DNA of 49,969 nucleotides from an uncultured Bacteroidia bacterium (lineage in GTDB: Bacteria; Bacteroidota; Bacteroidia; J057; CALDDN01). The notes under the pieces are model-generated. The model was given only the letters and a program-made list of their open reading frames with translations. It had not been told where the DNA came from and did no database searches. The position numbers and the translations under genes are program-made. The stretch is taken from positions 1 to 49,969 of the forward strand of contig CALDDN010000029.1 of assembly GCA_937936615.1 (NCBI GenBank), in the 5' to 3' direction. Within the stretch, counting starts at the first letter, position 1, and every line of letters begins with the position of its first letter. Shown in pieces: positions 26,972 through 36,828 of the stretch.

Positions 26972-29002
26972 ATGCAGAATCGTCAATCGAAGTGCTTGCC
27001 TCCTGTCGCCGACGGGCCGCAAGCCATACCCGCAAATCGAGCCGCCGCCACGGGGGCCATTCTGAGCCGCTGGGTCGCTGTGGGGCTGCTGCTAGCCTTG
27101 GCCGCCTGCAAACCCGCCGGCTTGATCAATAAAACCAAATACGACGGCAAAAAGTGGGTCAACACCTGTGATGAATTCCGCAAGGAAGTCGAAGGTTTGA
27201 TCGAGGCCAACCAGGTCGAAGGCAAGCTTGTCGTCAGCGAGTACGACAATTCCGAGTTCAACCACTACTACCTGGAACCCGGCCAGTTCGAGCAAATCGG
27301 CGACACCCTCTATTTTCGCCTGATCAACGACCTAGAATATGGCAAGTACGTCCAGAAAGGCGTCGCCGTCATCGTTCGGGCCAATGCCTACGTTCCCGAA
27401 GAGCTGAACGAGCTGATGGCCAGCGAACCCGACGAAATCGGCCGCTGCATCGTCGATGAAGCCTACTACAACGCCAACCGCGAACCGGTCTTCCTCTACA
27501 AAATCCCCCTGCTCTCCGACCTCGACGGCAGAGGGCTGAAGCTGAGCTTCTCCATCGTTCAGTTCAATAAAAAAGGAGGAATCAAAAAAGAATTCTGTCA
27601 GACAGTCGAAACCCCACTCGGGCCATTGACCCCAGCCTGCTGCGCCGAAAGGCCTTGGGCCACGGCCGAAGCCCATTCGATTATCGAACTGCCCGAACTC
27701 AACATCTCGGACGAAGCCTACCGCTACAAGGGGTTCATCGGTACGCTCGACCTGATTTTCCCCATGAATTCGACCCGATTCAACCAGAAGAAACTCAACG
27801 ATGTAATATTCAACTTCCTGACGCGGTACGAATCGTCAGGCTTCCAGGTACGCAGCATCCACATCGACGGCTATGCGTCGCAGGGCGGCAAAGAATCCTA
27901 CAACCAGAAACTCTCGGAGGCCCGCTGCGAAGCCGTACAGAAAGACTTGGTGCGCCACCTCGACAAACTGGGCCGCACCGGTGAAGTCAACATCACCTAC
28001 ACGGGGCGGGGCGAAGACTGGCAACGCTTCGAGGAACTGGTCAACAGCCGCAACTTCACCGACCGCGAGCGCGATACCCTTCTGGCTATTGCCACCTCGA
28101 ACATTTCGGCCGACGACAAAGAAGCGCAGCTGCGCCGCCTGCCCTTCTGGAACAAACTCGTCGATCAGGTGCTGGTCGACTGCCGCCATACGTACATTCA
28201 ATTTACTTTCCGCTATGTAAACGACAAAATGTACGTCGAAGACTACGATCAGGCCCTTCCCATCGAATCAGCCGAACTTTATAACGCTGCCACAACTGAA
28301 CACGTCATCACTCGCTACAAGCGGGGCGTCGACCCGCGCCGCAACCTGAGCGTGCTCAACATCCTGATCGACGAGCGCGAGAACAAACGGCCCAACCTCT
28401 TTGCCATGCGCTCGACCTACCACCTGAATCTCAATCAGATTCGCGAGGCGGTAACCGACATGGAGCAGGCCGCAGAATTGGATGCCAAAAATGAACGATT
28501 CAAGTGGGCGGGGCTGGCCCTGCGCACCCAGATCGCGCACGAGTTCCCGATCAAGGAGCGCATCCGCATGTACAACGACTACAACACCTATATCGTCAAA
28601 TACCCCAACGAACCCAGCCTCAAACGTAACCGCCTGGTCCTGATGGACAAAGTCGGCTACATATCGGGTGCATTGGCCGGCTACACCAAGGAACTGCAGG
28701 AAAATAAAGCTTCCGCCGTCCTCTACAACAACCGCGGCGTAGCCAAGCTCAAAGCCAACCGCCTGACCGAAGCACAAGCCGATTTTGAGGAAGCCGTGGC
28801 CCTCAATCCCGAGTTGGCCGAAGCTTATTTCAATCTGGCCCTGATCGCCGCCTGGCGGGGCCAGACCAGCCGCACCATCCAGTACCTGGATGAGGCCATT
28901 CTGCTCAACGAGCAATTCAAGTGTGAAGTCTACGGTAACCCCGTTTTTCGCGCGATGATCAAAGCCAACGCCAATAAATTCAAGAAGTACCTGTGCAAAT
29001 AA
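26972..29002 (+). CDS. Lipoprotein with OmpA-like peptidoglycan-binding domain and C-terminal TPRs
   Basis: Lipobox LALAAC; OmpA-like IHIDGYASQGGKESYNQKLSEARCEAVQKDLVRHL; TPR ASAVLYNNRGVAKLKANRLTEAQADFEEAVALNPELAEAYFNLALIAAWRG. Confidence 0.85.
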   Translation: MQNRQSKCLPPVADGPQAIPANRAAATGAILSRWVAVGLLLALAACKPAGLINKTKYDGKKWVNTCDEFRKEVEGLIEANQVEGKLVVSEYDNSEFNHYYLEPGQFEQIGDTLYFRLINDLEYGKYVQKGVAVIVRANAYVPEELNELMASEPDEIGRCIVDEAYYNANREPVFLYKIPLLSDLDGRGLKLSFSIVQFNKKGGIKKEFCQTVETPLGPLTPACCAERPWATAEAHSIIELPELNISDEAYRYKGFIGTLDLIFPMNSTRFNQKKLNDVIFNFLTRYESSGFQVRSIHIDGYASQGGKESYNQKLSEARCEAVQKDLVRHLDKLGRTGEVNITYTGRGEDWQRFEELVNSRNFTDRERDTLLAIATSNISADDKEAQLRRLPFWNKLVDQVLVDCRHTYIQFTFRYVNDKMYVEDYDQALPIESAELYNAATTEHVITRYKRGVDPRRNLSVLNILIDERENKRPNLFAMRSTYHLNLNQIREAVTDMEQAAELDAKNERFKWAGLALRTQIAHEFPIKERIRMYNDYNTYIVKYPNEPSLKRNRLVLMDKVGYISGALAGYTKELQENKASAVLYNNRGVAKLKANRLTEAQADFEEAVALNPELAEAYFNLALIAAWRGQTSRTIQYLDEAILLNEQFKCEVYGNPVFRAMIKANANKFKKYLCK

Positions 29003-30099
29003 GCCGTCGGATGCACCAATGGGTGGCGGGCCTGCTGGCAGCTGCCTGCATGTACCAGCCCACCTTGGGGCAGTCCAGCGAAGGCAAGTTCTTCCTCTGG
29101 CAGGGCTTCTCGCAGCAGTGGACCTACCCGCACCCCCCCCTGCGCTGGGGCGATGGATTTACAAAAATCAGGTGCTCGGCCCACGACTGCATTGCCACCC
29201 ACGAACAAATCAATTCGACCCAGCTGCCCGACCGATCCTCTTTCTTTTGCCGCTACACTTTTTGCGTCGTGCCCGGCGCACGCGCTTTTCTAGGCAAACA
29301 CACCTTCCAGCTCACGGCCCCCAACGGTGCGTCGGCTCGCGGTGATGTGGAGTTACACCTGCCTGCCGACAGCATGCCAGGCATACAGCAAAATTACATC
29401 GGTGTTTTAGCCGGATTTGATCTTAATTTTAATCAAAAGGCACAAAAAATAAGAACTTTTAGCATCGAGGTCGGGGACGGATACTACAGTCCGGAGGACC
29501 GGACAATCCGCATCCCCCTCAGCGGCGAAATCGCCGCCGGTCAGTCGGGTTTCAACTGCAGGCTGACTATCTACTACCTCGTTCTGGCTGGCGATGGGGT
29601 GCTCTCGAGCCGCGGTGCGACTTTCCAGCGGCGGTACTTCTGGGACAAGCGCATCGCCTTGGAACCGCAGCCCCAGCGGGTAGTGCTCGAAGGGCAGGCC
29701 GACCCGTTATATGAATTGGGTATCCCAACTTTTCGCCGCATCCGCTTCAACCTCGACCGTCCGCATAACTTCGTTGCCACCGCCCAGTATCTTGATGAGC
29801 TGGCTTACGATCCCTTGAGCGGCAAGGCCGAATTCACCCTCAACCTGCAATGGCGGCAATGGCAGGACGGCATGAAAGCCAGCAGCCGGTACCGGAAATA
29901 TGCCCGCCGCTCCGCCAGAAAAACCGCAGGGGTCGCCGACTGTTACGCCGATGTGGTGCTGATTCAGGCCCGCCAGGGCTGCGCCGAGGAATCGGAAATC
30001 CGTGCCGAGAACAGCTGGCCCGGGCGGCCCGCCGCCGAACCCGGCGACGACATCTACCGCTCCTCGCTTCAGCACCTCGTATCCCCGGAGTGCAGGTAG
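28993..30099 (+). CDS. Secreted protein of unknown function, translationally coupled to the OmpA/TPR gene
   Basis: Signal peptide-like MHQWVAGLLAAACMYQPTLGQ; 10-bp overlap with upstream gene; several cysteines; no family recognised. Alternative ATG start at 29011. Confidence 0.72.
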   Translation: MQISRRMHQWVAGLLAAACMYQPTLGQSSEGKFFLWQGFSQQWTYPHPPLRWGDGFTKIRCSAHDCIATHEQINSTQLPDRSSFFCRYTFCVVPGARAFLGKHTFQLTAPNGASARGDVELHLPADSMPGIQQNYIGVLAGFDLNFNQKAQKIRTFSIEVGDGYYSPEDRTIRIPLSGEIAAGQSGFNCRLTIYYLVLAGDGVLSSRGATFQRRYFWDKRIALEPQPQRVVLEGQADPLYELGIPTFRRIRFNLDRPHNFVATAQYLDELAYDPLSGKAEFTLNLQWRQWQDGMKASSRYRKYARRSARKTAGVADCYADVVLIQARQGCAEESEIRAENSWPGRPAAEPGDDIYRSSLQHLVSPECR

Positions 30100-30111
30100 C
30101 ACATCGATCGA

Positions 30112-30735
30112 TCAGAACAGCCGATCGAAAAAGTAAACAAAACCCAAACCGTAATTCGTCGAGCGTGAGCGATCCGTATTGAATTCGGTATCGGTCAAGC
30201 CCAGATTGGTGTGCACGCGCACAGTAAACACCCCCCCGCTACGAGTCCCGAAGTTCACTTCCAAAGCGGCAGCCGGTGCGACGAAACCCTGCCGTACCGA
30301 AAAGTCATTGATCCGCACGCCGACATAGGTATACTTCGGCCCGATTCCAAGGCCCACACCAAAACGGTTCTCGTTGAACCGGGTGCAGTTGGCCCCAATC
30401 CGCCCCATCAGAAACACGGGCAGTTCGAAGGTGATCGCACCCGAAAAGTTGGAGAGGATAAAGCCTACCAGCGCATTGGGGTTGACGGTCAGGGCCGCGC
30501 GATCGCGGGCATGCACGATCTGGTAATGACCGCCCAGGTTGAAACACGTGAAGCTTAAGCCGGCCAGCGGTTCGTTGGTGCTGCGCCGGTAGATGTCGAT
30601 GTATTCGAAGCTGACCCCGGCGTAGTACTGAATACGCTCGTCGTCGGCTTGTGCCCGCAGCCGACTGGTAAAAGCTGCAAGCAGCAGCAGGCCTATCAGC
30701 CAGGTTCTCCAGGTCATTTCATTGATTCTTGCCAT
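30112..30735 (-). CDS. Small outer-membrane beta-barrel-like protein
   Basis: Signal peptide (MTWRTWLIGLLLLAAFTSRLRAQ; likely start 30717), alternating amphipathic strands, C-terminal STNYGLGFVYFFDRLF ending in an aromatic. Confidence 0.7.
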   Translation of the reverse strand: MARINEMTWRTWLIGLLLLAAFTSRLRAQADDERIQYYAGVSFEYIDIYRRSTNEPLAGLSFTCFNLGGHYQIVHARDRAALTVNPNALVGFILSNFSGAITFELPVFLMGRIGANCTRFNENRFGVGLGIGPKYTYVGVRINDFSVRQGFVAPAAALEVNFGTRSGGVFTVRVHTNLGLTDTEFNTDRSRSTNYGLGFVYFFDRLF

Positions 30736-30764
30736 AAAAAAAGGGTAAGTAGGCTACTTACCCT
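30735..30764 (-). terminator. Rho-independent terminator of the fibre-like repeat gene
   Basis: On the minus strand AGGGTAAGTA-GCC-TACTTACCCT followed by TTTTTTT. Perfect 10-bp stem. Confidence 0.88.
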
Positions 30765-30798
30765 GAATTTTATTTTGTGAAAGAAGAGTCGAGAAATA

Positions 30799-32853
30799 TT
30801 AGCGGGTATTATCGGCCTGTTTGAACTGGCGGCCCAGCGGACGGCGAACGGCACCCGGATAGCTGAAGTGGCCTTTGCTGACTTGGGTAGCATTCGGGTT
30901 GTAGAAAATACCCTGGCTGGCAGGCTGGCCGTGCAGTTCGGGGGCCAGGTACTTACCCCGTTGTGCCGGAGCTTTGTCCTGCTCGGCAACAAAGGGGTTT
31001 GCTTTGGCGTAAGCATCGTTGCGACGGGCACTGACCATCCACGAGACCTCGACGTTGGGCTTGTCGGTCTGGATGCGGAAGCGGTTGTTCCGTACTTTTT
31101 CGATAACGACAGCCTGCGCGAACTGCCCAACCACCGTCAGCGTGTACCGTACGTCGGTATTGATGGCCTCAAAATAAGCAGGCAGCTCGACAGTAGCAAA
31201 GCCCGAGGCATCGGTTCTGATGTTACCCGAGTAGATGTTGAGCGGTTCCGAGCTTTCGGGGCACACGTGGTTCAGTACCTTGTTGGCCGGATCGATCGGG
31301 TGATCGATGTGAAACTGCTTGAAGCCAACACCGCCGATGTTATTTTGGCTGAAAAGACCGAATGAGCCGGGAGTCGATGGCGCACGACCCACTACGCCAT
31401 ACCGGTTGCCTTCGCCAAAAACACCGATGCCCATGGCATCGTTACCCTTGACTGCGGCACCCCACACACCGTAGTAAGTGCCACCGGCTTCGCCCGCGCC
31501 GTGCGACACCCCCTGGACGCCCGACGAGAAGCTGCCGTCGCTGTTGTTGGCACCTACGACGCCCGCCGTACGCTCGCCGGCTGTGTTGTCGGCAACCCCT
31601 ACCACGCCTGCTGAACCAGCTCCGCGGTTGAGAGTTACACCAAAGAGTCCGTAAGTGGAAAAGTCCCCGTCGCCGAACGAGCGGGCAAATATACCTGACG
31701 AGCCGTTGCCGCTGCCGTACGACTCGCCATAAAGTCCAAAGTTGATTCCGTCTTCCGAAACGCCCACGCCGTAGACACCTGCGGCGGCTTCGGTGTTGCT
31801 GTAGCTTTCGCCGATGACGCCGTAAGTCCAGCCACTGACGCTACCCGCCTGACCAACCACCCCACCCGCGCCGTCGCTGCCGCTGTTGCTGATGCCCACG
31901 ACCCCAAAAGTTGAGCCGTCGGTATTGTTGGCCAAGCCATAGACACCGGCTGCACCCGGATTGGCACTGTTCGACTGACCGTAAACACCGTTGTTGTTGC
32001 CTACGCCCGCAACGCCCGCACCAAAGGGTACGTCAGCGCGTTCGGTGATGCCGTTCGAGAATCCAAGAATACCGAATTCGGTACCGGCACCATAGGAAGC
32101 CAATCGGGAATTGGGAGCCGGGTTTTGATCGAAGCGATTGACCACAACCTTGCCGTCGGCCGTAACCTGCATGCGCTGCTCGTTGTTGGTTCGAACGATG
32201 AACGGAAAATCGTGCAGCGTACCGATAAAATGGCGGTTAGGATCGGTGAGCGAGGTATTGTCGTTACCGCCGATAAGCCAGTTGCGGCGATTGAAGCCAC
32301 CTTCGGCGATGACCCAGCGGCCTGCATCGGCATCCCAGATGATGGCATCGCCGTCGTTGTTGCCGTTTCGAATGCCTAGGCAGCCATCAGGCCCGATGCG
32401 AAGCACCGCTTGCGCTTCAACGCAAATGGCATTGACTCCGCCGCCGAAACCGCAGACCCAGTTGCCATTGCGGAAGACCAGCACCTGGTTTTCCTGGCAG
32501 TCGATGAGTGTCAGTTCACCGTTGCGGATTTCGATGCCCCCGCCGGTGCGCACGCGGACGGTACCGCCTCCTTGGTCGACCACCCACTCATCGCCATTCC
32601 AGATGATGATGGAACCCGGGCGGGCGTTGGGTGGCAGGGCGATACGCTTGACGATCTGGTCAGTGGCATCCCAGACCATGATGTCGGCGCGGGAGGAAGA
32701 TTCCTCTACCCGTACTATTCGAGCATCGCCTTCTACATCCAGCGTAGCTTGGGGCGCGCGGTCTTGTCCAATGGTTACCTGCGCCTGTGCCGTCAGCATC
32801 GAGGCCAGTCCGGCGCACAGCAGCATCAGGGCTTGTAGGATGAGCTTACGCAT
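30799..32853 (-). CDS. Secreted fibre-like protein with Gly-rich repeats and conserved C-terminal module
   Basis: Signal peptide; ATLDVEGDARI start typical of fibre-like proteins; G-V-x-G repeats (AGVYGLANNTDGSTFGVVGISNSGSDGAGGVVGQ...); C-terminal FHIDHPIDPANKVLNHVCPESSEPLNIYSGNIRTDASGFATVELPAYFEAIN... Confidence 0.8.
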   Translation of the reverse strand: MRKLILQALMLLCAGLASMLTAQAQVTIGQDRAPQATLDVEGDARIVRVEESSSRADIMVWDATDQIVKRIALPPNARPGSIIIWNGDEWVVDQGGGTVRVRTGGGIEIRNGELTLIDCQENQVLVFRNGNWVCGFGGGVNAICVEAQAVLRIGPDGCLGIRNGNNDGDAIIWDADAGRWVIAEGGFNRRNWLIGGNDNTSLTDPNRHFIGTLHDFPFIVRTNNEQRMQVTADGKVVVNRFDQNPAPNSRLASYGAGTEFGILGFSNGITERADVPFGAGVAGVGNNNGVYGQSNSANPGAAGVYGLANNTDGSTFGVVGISNSGSDGAGGVVGQAGSVSGWTYGVIGESYSNTEAAAGVYGVGVSEDGINFGLYGESYGSGNGSSGIFARSFGDGDFSTYGLFGVTLNRGAGSAGVVGVADNTAGERTAGVVGANNSDGSFSSGVQGVSHGAGEAGGTYYGVWGAAVKGNDAMGIGVFGEGNRYGVVGRAPSTPGSFGLFSQNNIGGVGFKQFHIDHPIDPANKVLNHVCPESSEPLNIYSGNIRTDASGFATVELPAYFEAINTDVRYTLTVVGQFAQAVVIEKVRNNRFRIQTDKPNVEVSWMVSARRNDAYAKANPFVAEQDKAPAQRGKYLAPELHGQPASQGIFYNPNATQVSKGHFSYPGAVRRPLGRQFKQADNTR

Positions 32854-32909
32854 ATTTCTGATGGAAAAGGTAGTCGTTGAAAGGATAAATATTTTTTGAA
32901 TCTTAATGC

Positions 32910-34838
32910 TTAGCGGATCAATGTAATGGTACCACTTGAACGCCAGATTTTTTCTGGGGTATCGGCAATCGACGATTCTACCTCGATGGTGTAGACATAG
33001 ACTCCTTCGGGGCAGATGTTGTTGTTCTTGTCTTTGCCGTTCCAGAGCAACACCCCGCCGTTTTCAAAGGGTGGCTCGTTGCCGGGCGGCGTGTAGGGCA
33101 GCGGTCCCGGACCTTCGAGATCGGGATTCGGGGCCGGTATCTGGGGGTCCTGCTTGTCTACGATGCGCACCGAGATTACATCGCCCCAACGGTTATAAAC
33201 TACGAATTTAATTCGCTCAAATCCATAGAACCAACCAATAAAATTCTCATTCGGGCCTTGGCCGTTGGGCGAGAAGGCATCGGGCAAGTAGTAGACCAAG
33301 CTTGGCTTGACGATGAAGGTCAGTTCATCGACCGCGTTGCACTTGGTCGGGGCCAGCGGGTTCGATACCACCAGCTCCATGGTATAGGTACCGGGCGGGT
33401 ACTTGCGGAGCGTCGGTGGCGTAACCGTGGAGTCCAGGTAGTCTTTGCTGAAATCAACCTTGGGGTTGCGCGAGCCATAGCGTCCTACGATTCGGCCCGT
33501 CCGGTTGTCGCGTACCTGCCAGGTGTACTGAAAGCGCGGATCATTGTCCGGATTATCGCTGAAGGTGGCACTGCCGCGCGGGTCGTTCTGGCGGTTGTTG
33601 AACACGAAGCGCGGAGGCAGATAGGCCGGATCGGTCGTTATGCCATCGAGGGGATTTTTGAGGCCCCAGGCAAAAACCGGAAAGTCGAACCGCCGCCAGC
33701 TGGGGACGCTGCCAAAAGTTTTGCCGTTGAACGTAAAGCCAAGGTCGGCACCCATGGCCACCCAGTTACCATCGGAAGGGACGGCACCGTCGCGGTCGTA
33801 CTGTACCAGGTCATTTACTGGATCGTTGGGGCCGTATTCGATAGCCAATTGGGCAACCGGGAAGTCATCGCGCAGGCCGTCGGGGCGAATGGCCGTCGAA
33901 TCGTCTACGATATGATAGAACCGCTCGTTGACCGCGCAGATGTTCTGGTCAGGGTCCAGAAAAGCGAGCGTCCATTGGTCGAGTTCAGGATTTTTGTTGA
34001 CCAGACGCACCATGTAATTACGCAGTCCATTTCCCGAAGGGCGGATAAGCACGTCGCGGCGAAAGGGACTGAGGCTGCGATGCCCCACCGGGAACAGGTA
34101 GTTGGCTCCCGAGTTGTTCCGGGTATACCAGGCAATGCGCCCACCCTCGGTCAGCGGACGTTCATCGGCGAAGGGCGGCTGGGTGTTGTCCGACTCGCTG
34201 CTGATGAAGCTGTCCTCATCTTCGGCTACAATGGCCGTAGGTGCGTTGTTTTCCACGACCATTCGGTAAATGGCCGTACTCAGTTCCGAGGACTGGCGCA
34301 AGCGCAGGGTGTTTACGTCGTCGATGTGGGCATTTAGGTCCTGGGTAACCACGGTCTGGCCTTCCAGGGTCAGGTTGTTGAAGCGGGTTACTTCTGTGCC
34401 CGATATGCGGGGGCTATTCTGGCCATCCATGATCAGGGTACCGCCCGGACGGGGTACCACGAAAGCATTGCCGCCATTGCCGCCCGGGTTGGCACCCGCG
34501 GTACGCTCGTTGATGAACCAGCCATTGATGCGGATGCTGCCCTCGCCGGCGGGGGTACCGCCATTGTTGATGTAGGCTCCGCCCGTCAGGTAGAGGCCGC
34601 CATCCTGGCCACCGCCCACCGCGCCTTCCACGCGGATAAAACCTTCGTTGCGAATGATCCCGTCGGTACCGTACAGGTTGAGAATCCGCTGCTGGGCCAG
34701 CCCGCTGAGGGCCATCAGGCACAGGGCCAGCGTCAGGGTAAGGTTACGCATAGGCTTCAGTTTCGGCATCCGTGAAATCCTGCTGTACAGGGATCGCGTA
34801 GATTGGGCCAAAATTAAGGCTAAATCCGCAGTCTGCAA
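32910..34838 (-). CDS. Secreted protein with gliding-motility-associated (type B) T9SS C-terminal domain
   Basis: C-terminus YYLPDAFSPNGQGPNENFIGWFYGFERIKFVVYNRWGDVI...LLWNGKDKNNNICPEGVYVYTIEV...GTITLIR. Likely start at the downstream signal peptide MRNLTLTLALCLMALSGLAQ. Confidence 0.88.
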   Translation of the reverse strand: MQTADLALILAQSTRSLYSRISRMPKLKPMRNLTLTLALCLMALSGLAQQRILNLYGTDGIIRNEGFIRVEGAVGGGQDGGLYLTGGAYINNGGTPAGEGSIRINGWFINERTAGANPGGNGGNAFVVPRPGGTLIMDGQNSPRISGTEVTRFNNLTLEGQTVVTQDLNAHIDDVNTLRLRQSSELSTAIYRMVVENNAPTAIVAEDEDSFISSESDNTQPPFADERPLTEGGRIAWYTRNNSGANYLFPVGHRSLSPFRRDVLIRPSGNGLRNYMVRLVNKNPELDQWTLAFLDPDQNICAVNERFYHIVDDSTAIRPDGLRDDFPVAQLAIEYGPNDPVNDLVQYDRDGAVPSDGNWVAMGADLGFTFNGKTFGSVPSWRRFDFPVFAWGLKNPLDGITTDPAYLPPRFVFNNRQNDPRGSATFSDNPDNDPRFQYTWQVRDNRTGRIVGRYGSRNPKVDFSKDYLDSTVTPPTLRKYPPGTYTMELVVSNPLAPTKCNAVDELTFIVKPSLVYYLPDAFSPNGQGPNENFIGWFYGFERIKFVVYNRWGDVISVRIVDKQDPQIPAPNPDLEGPGPLPYTPPGNEPPFENGGVLLWNGKDKNNNICPEGVYVYTIEVESSIADTPEKIWRSSGTITLIR

Positions 34839-34907
34839 AAATGTTTTGAACGCAAGGATTCAAGGCTGTAAGCAGGGTCTGCTGTTCCTGGCAAGGATCA
34901 TGCCGGT

Positions 34908-35939
34908 TCATACCCAGAGCTTGACCCCTTCGGAACAATTGGCGCAGAGGCCGATCTGCCGGCGTCCGCCCAGAAGCCGCTGCCGGAAACCGCGGTAAGC
35001 GGAGCCACTTTTCCACAGGGTTCGGATGCCCGTTTGGTCGGCGCGGCCCAGTTCGTAGGCGGCATTTTTGTCGAAGCAGCAGGGCACCAGCCGCCCGTCC
35101 CAGGTCATCTGTGCTCCGATCCACACCTTCCAGCAGTGGTCAGGAATGCGCCCGCGCAGCCGCCAGCCACCCTGACCGTCCGGTTCGTAGCGGCGTTTGC
35201 TCGCATCGGCAGGCAACCACCGGTCGGCGGTATCGAAGTCGTAGACCTGAGCCGTCTTCAGGCGCACGCGGTCAGCTCCCAATTCCTCGCCCAAAGCCTT
35301 TACGGCTTTTATTTCTGATTCATTGTGTTGAAAGACAATGAACTGCACATCGACCAGGGGCCTGCGGCAGCCCAACCTGCGCTTCCAGGCAACGACGCGC
35401 CGAATGCCCGCGAGCACGGCATCAAAGTCGCCCCCCACGCGGTAGGTGGCGTAGCTCTCGGCGTTGGTGCCATCGAGCGACACAATGAGCTTGCCCAGAC
35501 CGCTTTCCACCGTTCGGCGGGCCGATTCCTCATCCAGAAAATGGCCGTTGGTGCTCGTTGTTACAAAAAGGCCTTTGCGGGCGGCGTATTCGACCAGTTC
35601 GAGGAACTGGGGGTGAATGTAAGGCTCGCCCTGGAAATAGAGCATGAGGTAGAGCAGGTCGGGAGCCAGCTCGTCGATGACCTGCCGGTAAAGGACTGCA
35701 TCGAGCCGACCGGTCGGCCGCTCGAAAGCCCGCAGGCCCGACACACAGTGGGGGCAGCGCAGGTTACAGGCCGTCGTCGGTTCGATGCCCAGCGTTACGG
35801 GCCAGCCCCACATGTGGGGTCGCCGCGACCAGCGGGCCGCTCGGTACGAAGCCCACACCGCCAGGGCATTGGCTGCACGCCGCACCGTCAGGCAGCCAAG
35901 CACCGCCCGAATCTCCGGCCATTCGTCGCGCAGGCTCAT
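34908..35939 (-). CDS. Radical SAM protein with SPASM-like C-terminal cysteines
   Basis: GIEPTTACNLRCPHCVSG (CxxxCxxC), C-terminal DHCWKVWIGAQMTWDGRLVPCCFDKNAAYELG...GLCANCSEG. Start taken at MSLRDEWPEI. Confidence 0.9.
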   Translation of the reverse strand: MSLRDEWPEIRAVLGCLTVRRAANALAVWASYRAARWSRRPHMWGWPVTLGIEPTTACNLRCPHCVSGLRAFERPTGRLDAVLYRQVIDELAPDLLYLMLYFQGEPYIHPQFLELVEYAARKGLFVTTSTNGHFLDEESARRTVESGLGKLIVSLDGTNAESYATYRVGGDFDAVLAGIRRVVAWKRRLGCRRPLVDVQFIVFQHNESEIKAVKALGEELGADRVRLKTAQVYDFDTADRWLPADASKRRYEPDGQGGWRLRGRIPDHCWKVWIGAQMTWDGRLVPCCFDKNAAYELGRADQTGIRTLWKSGSAYRGFRQRLLGGRRQIGLCANCSEGVKLWV

Positions 35940-36196
35940 TTTCGATTGTTCATGCCCTCCAAAATTACTGAATTGAAAACTGGAATCGATTTCGCCTACC
36001 CAATCAGCGGCTATCGCGTAAGCAGTTCGGGGCAATCGCCTGCTTTTTCTTTTTTATGAAAATGAAATATAAACAAATGTAAATAAACGACTTTAAGTTT
36101 TTGAACTTAAGACAGATGCCTGCCCAGGCTGCAGAAGGCTGTAAAACAGGATCAGGAAAGCAGTCGGATGCCCAAAATCGTGGAATAACCGGACGG

Positions 36197-36778
36197 TCAG
36201 CTGCCCATGCGCATGGCTCGCCACTCGCGGGCCAGCAGGCTGTAAACTTCCACGTCGTGGTAGGCTCCGCGCGAAAACAGGTTCTCGCGAAGCACGCCAT
36301 CGCGCTGGAACCCGCACTTGCGCAGCACCCGTGCCGACGGCACATTTTCGGGGATGACCCGAGCCTCGACGCGGTTCAATTCCAGGTTGTCGAACGAATA
36401 GGCCAGCAGGCGGTTGATGGCTTCGGTCATGTAGCCGCGGCCCCAGCAGGCCGGCGAAAGGGCATACCCGATTTCGACGCGGTGGTGCCGCGGCTGAAAA
36501 TCGACATAGCTCAGCGTACCCACCACCACACCCGTGGCCAGCTCTTCGATGCCCCACGAAGCCGGCTCGCCCAGCTGATAGTGCTGGAAGGTAGCCGTCA
36601 GAAACTGGTCCACATCCTCGAGGCTGCGGTAGCTGTCCCAGAGCAGGTAGCGGGTTACTTCGGGCTGCTGGCCATAGGCATAGAGGTCGTGGCGATCGCT
36701 GCGGCGCAGGCGGCGCAGCAGCAGGCGTTCGGTACGCAGGTCGGGATAAGTCAGGCGGGTGGCAGGGACACGCTCCAT
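36197..36778 (-). CDS. GNAT family N-acetyltransferase (RimJ/RimL-like)
   Basis: LRTERLLLRRLRRSD..., GVVVGTLSYVDFQPRHHRVEIGYALSPACWGRGYMTEAINRLLAYSFDNLELNRVEARVIPENVPSARVLRKCGFQRDGVLREN. Confidence 0.93.
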   Translation of the reverse strand: MERVPATRLTYPDLRTERLLLRRLRRSDRHDLYAYGQQPEVTRYLLWDSYRSLEDVDQFLTATFQHYQLGEPASWGIEELATGVVVGTLSYVDFQPRHHRVEIGYALSPACWGRGYMTEAINRLLAYSFDNLELNRVEARVIPENVPSARVLRKCGFQRDGVLRENLFSRGAYHDVEVYSLLAREWRAMRMGS

Positions 36779-36828
36779 TGCCAGCAAGTTACATTTTTTC
36801 GGTGGAGCCTGCCTGCGATCGAAGCCGC

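Noticed and set aside
31400-32090. Possible CRISPR or DNA-level repeat array
   Set aside because: The repetition is at protein level (degenerate G-V-x-G coding repeats) with no regular DNA repeat/spacer pattern.
36091-36112. AT-rich inverted repeat CTTTAAGTTTTTGAACTTAAG between the GNAT and radical SAM genes
   Set aside because: About 85 bp from the nearest stop and short; could be a terminator but the evidence is thin.
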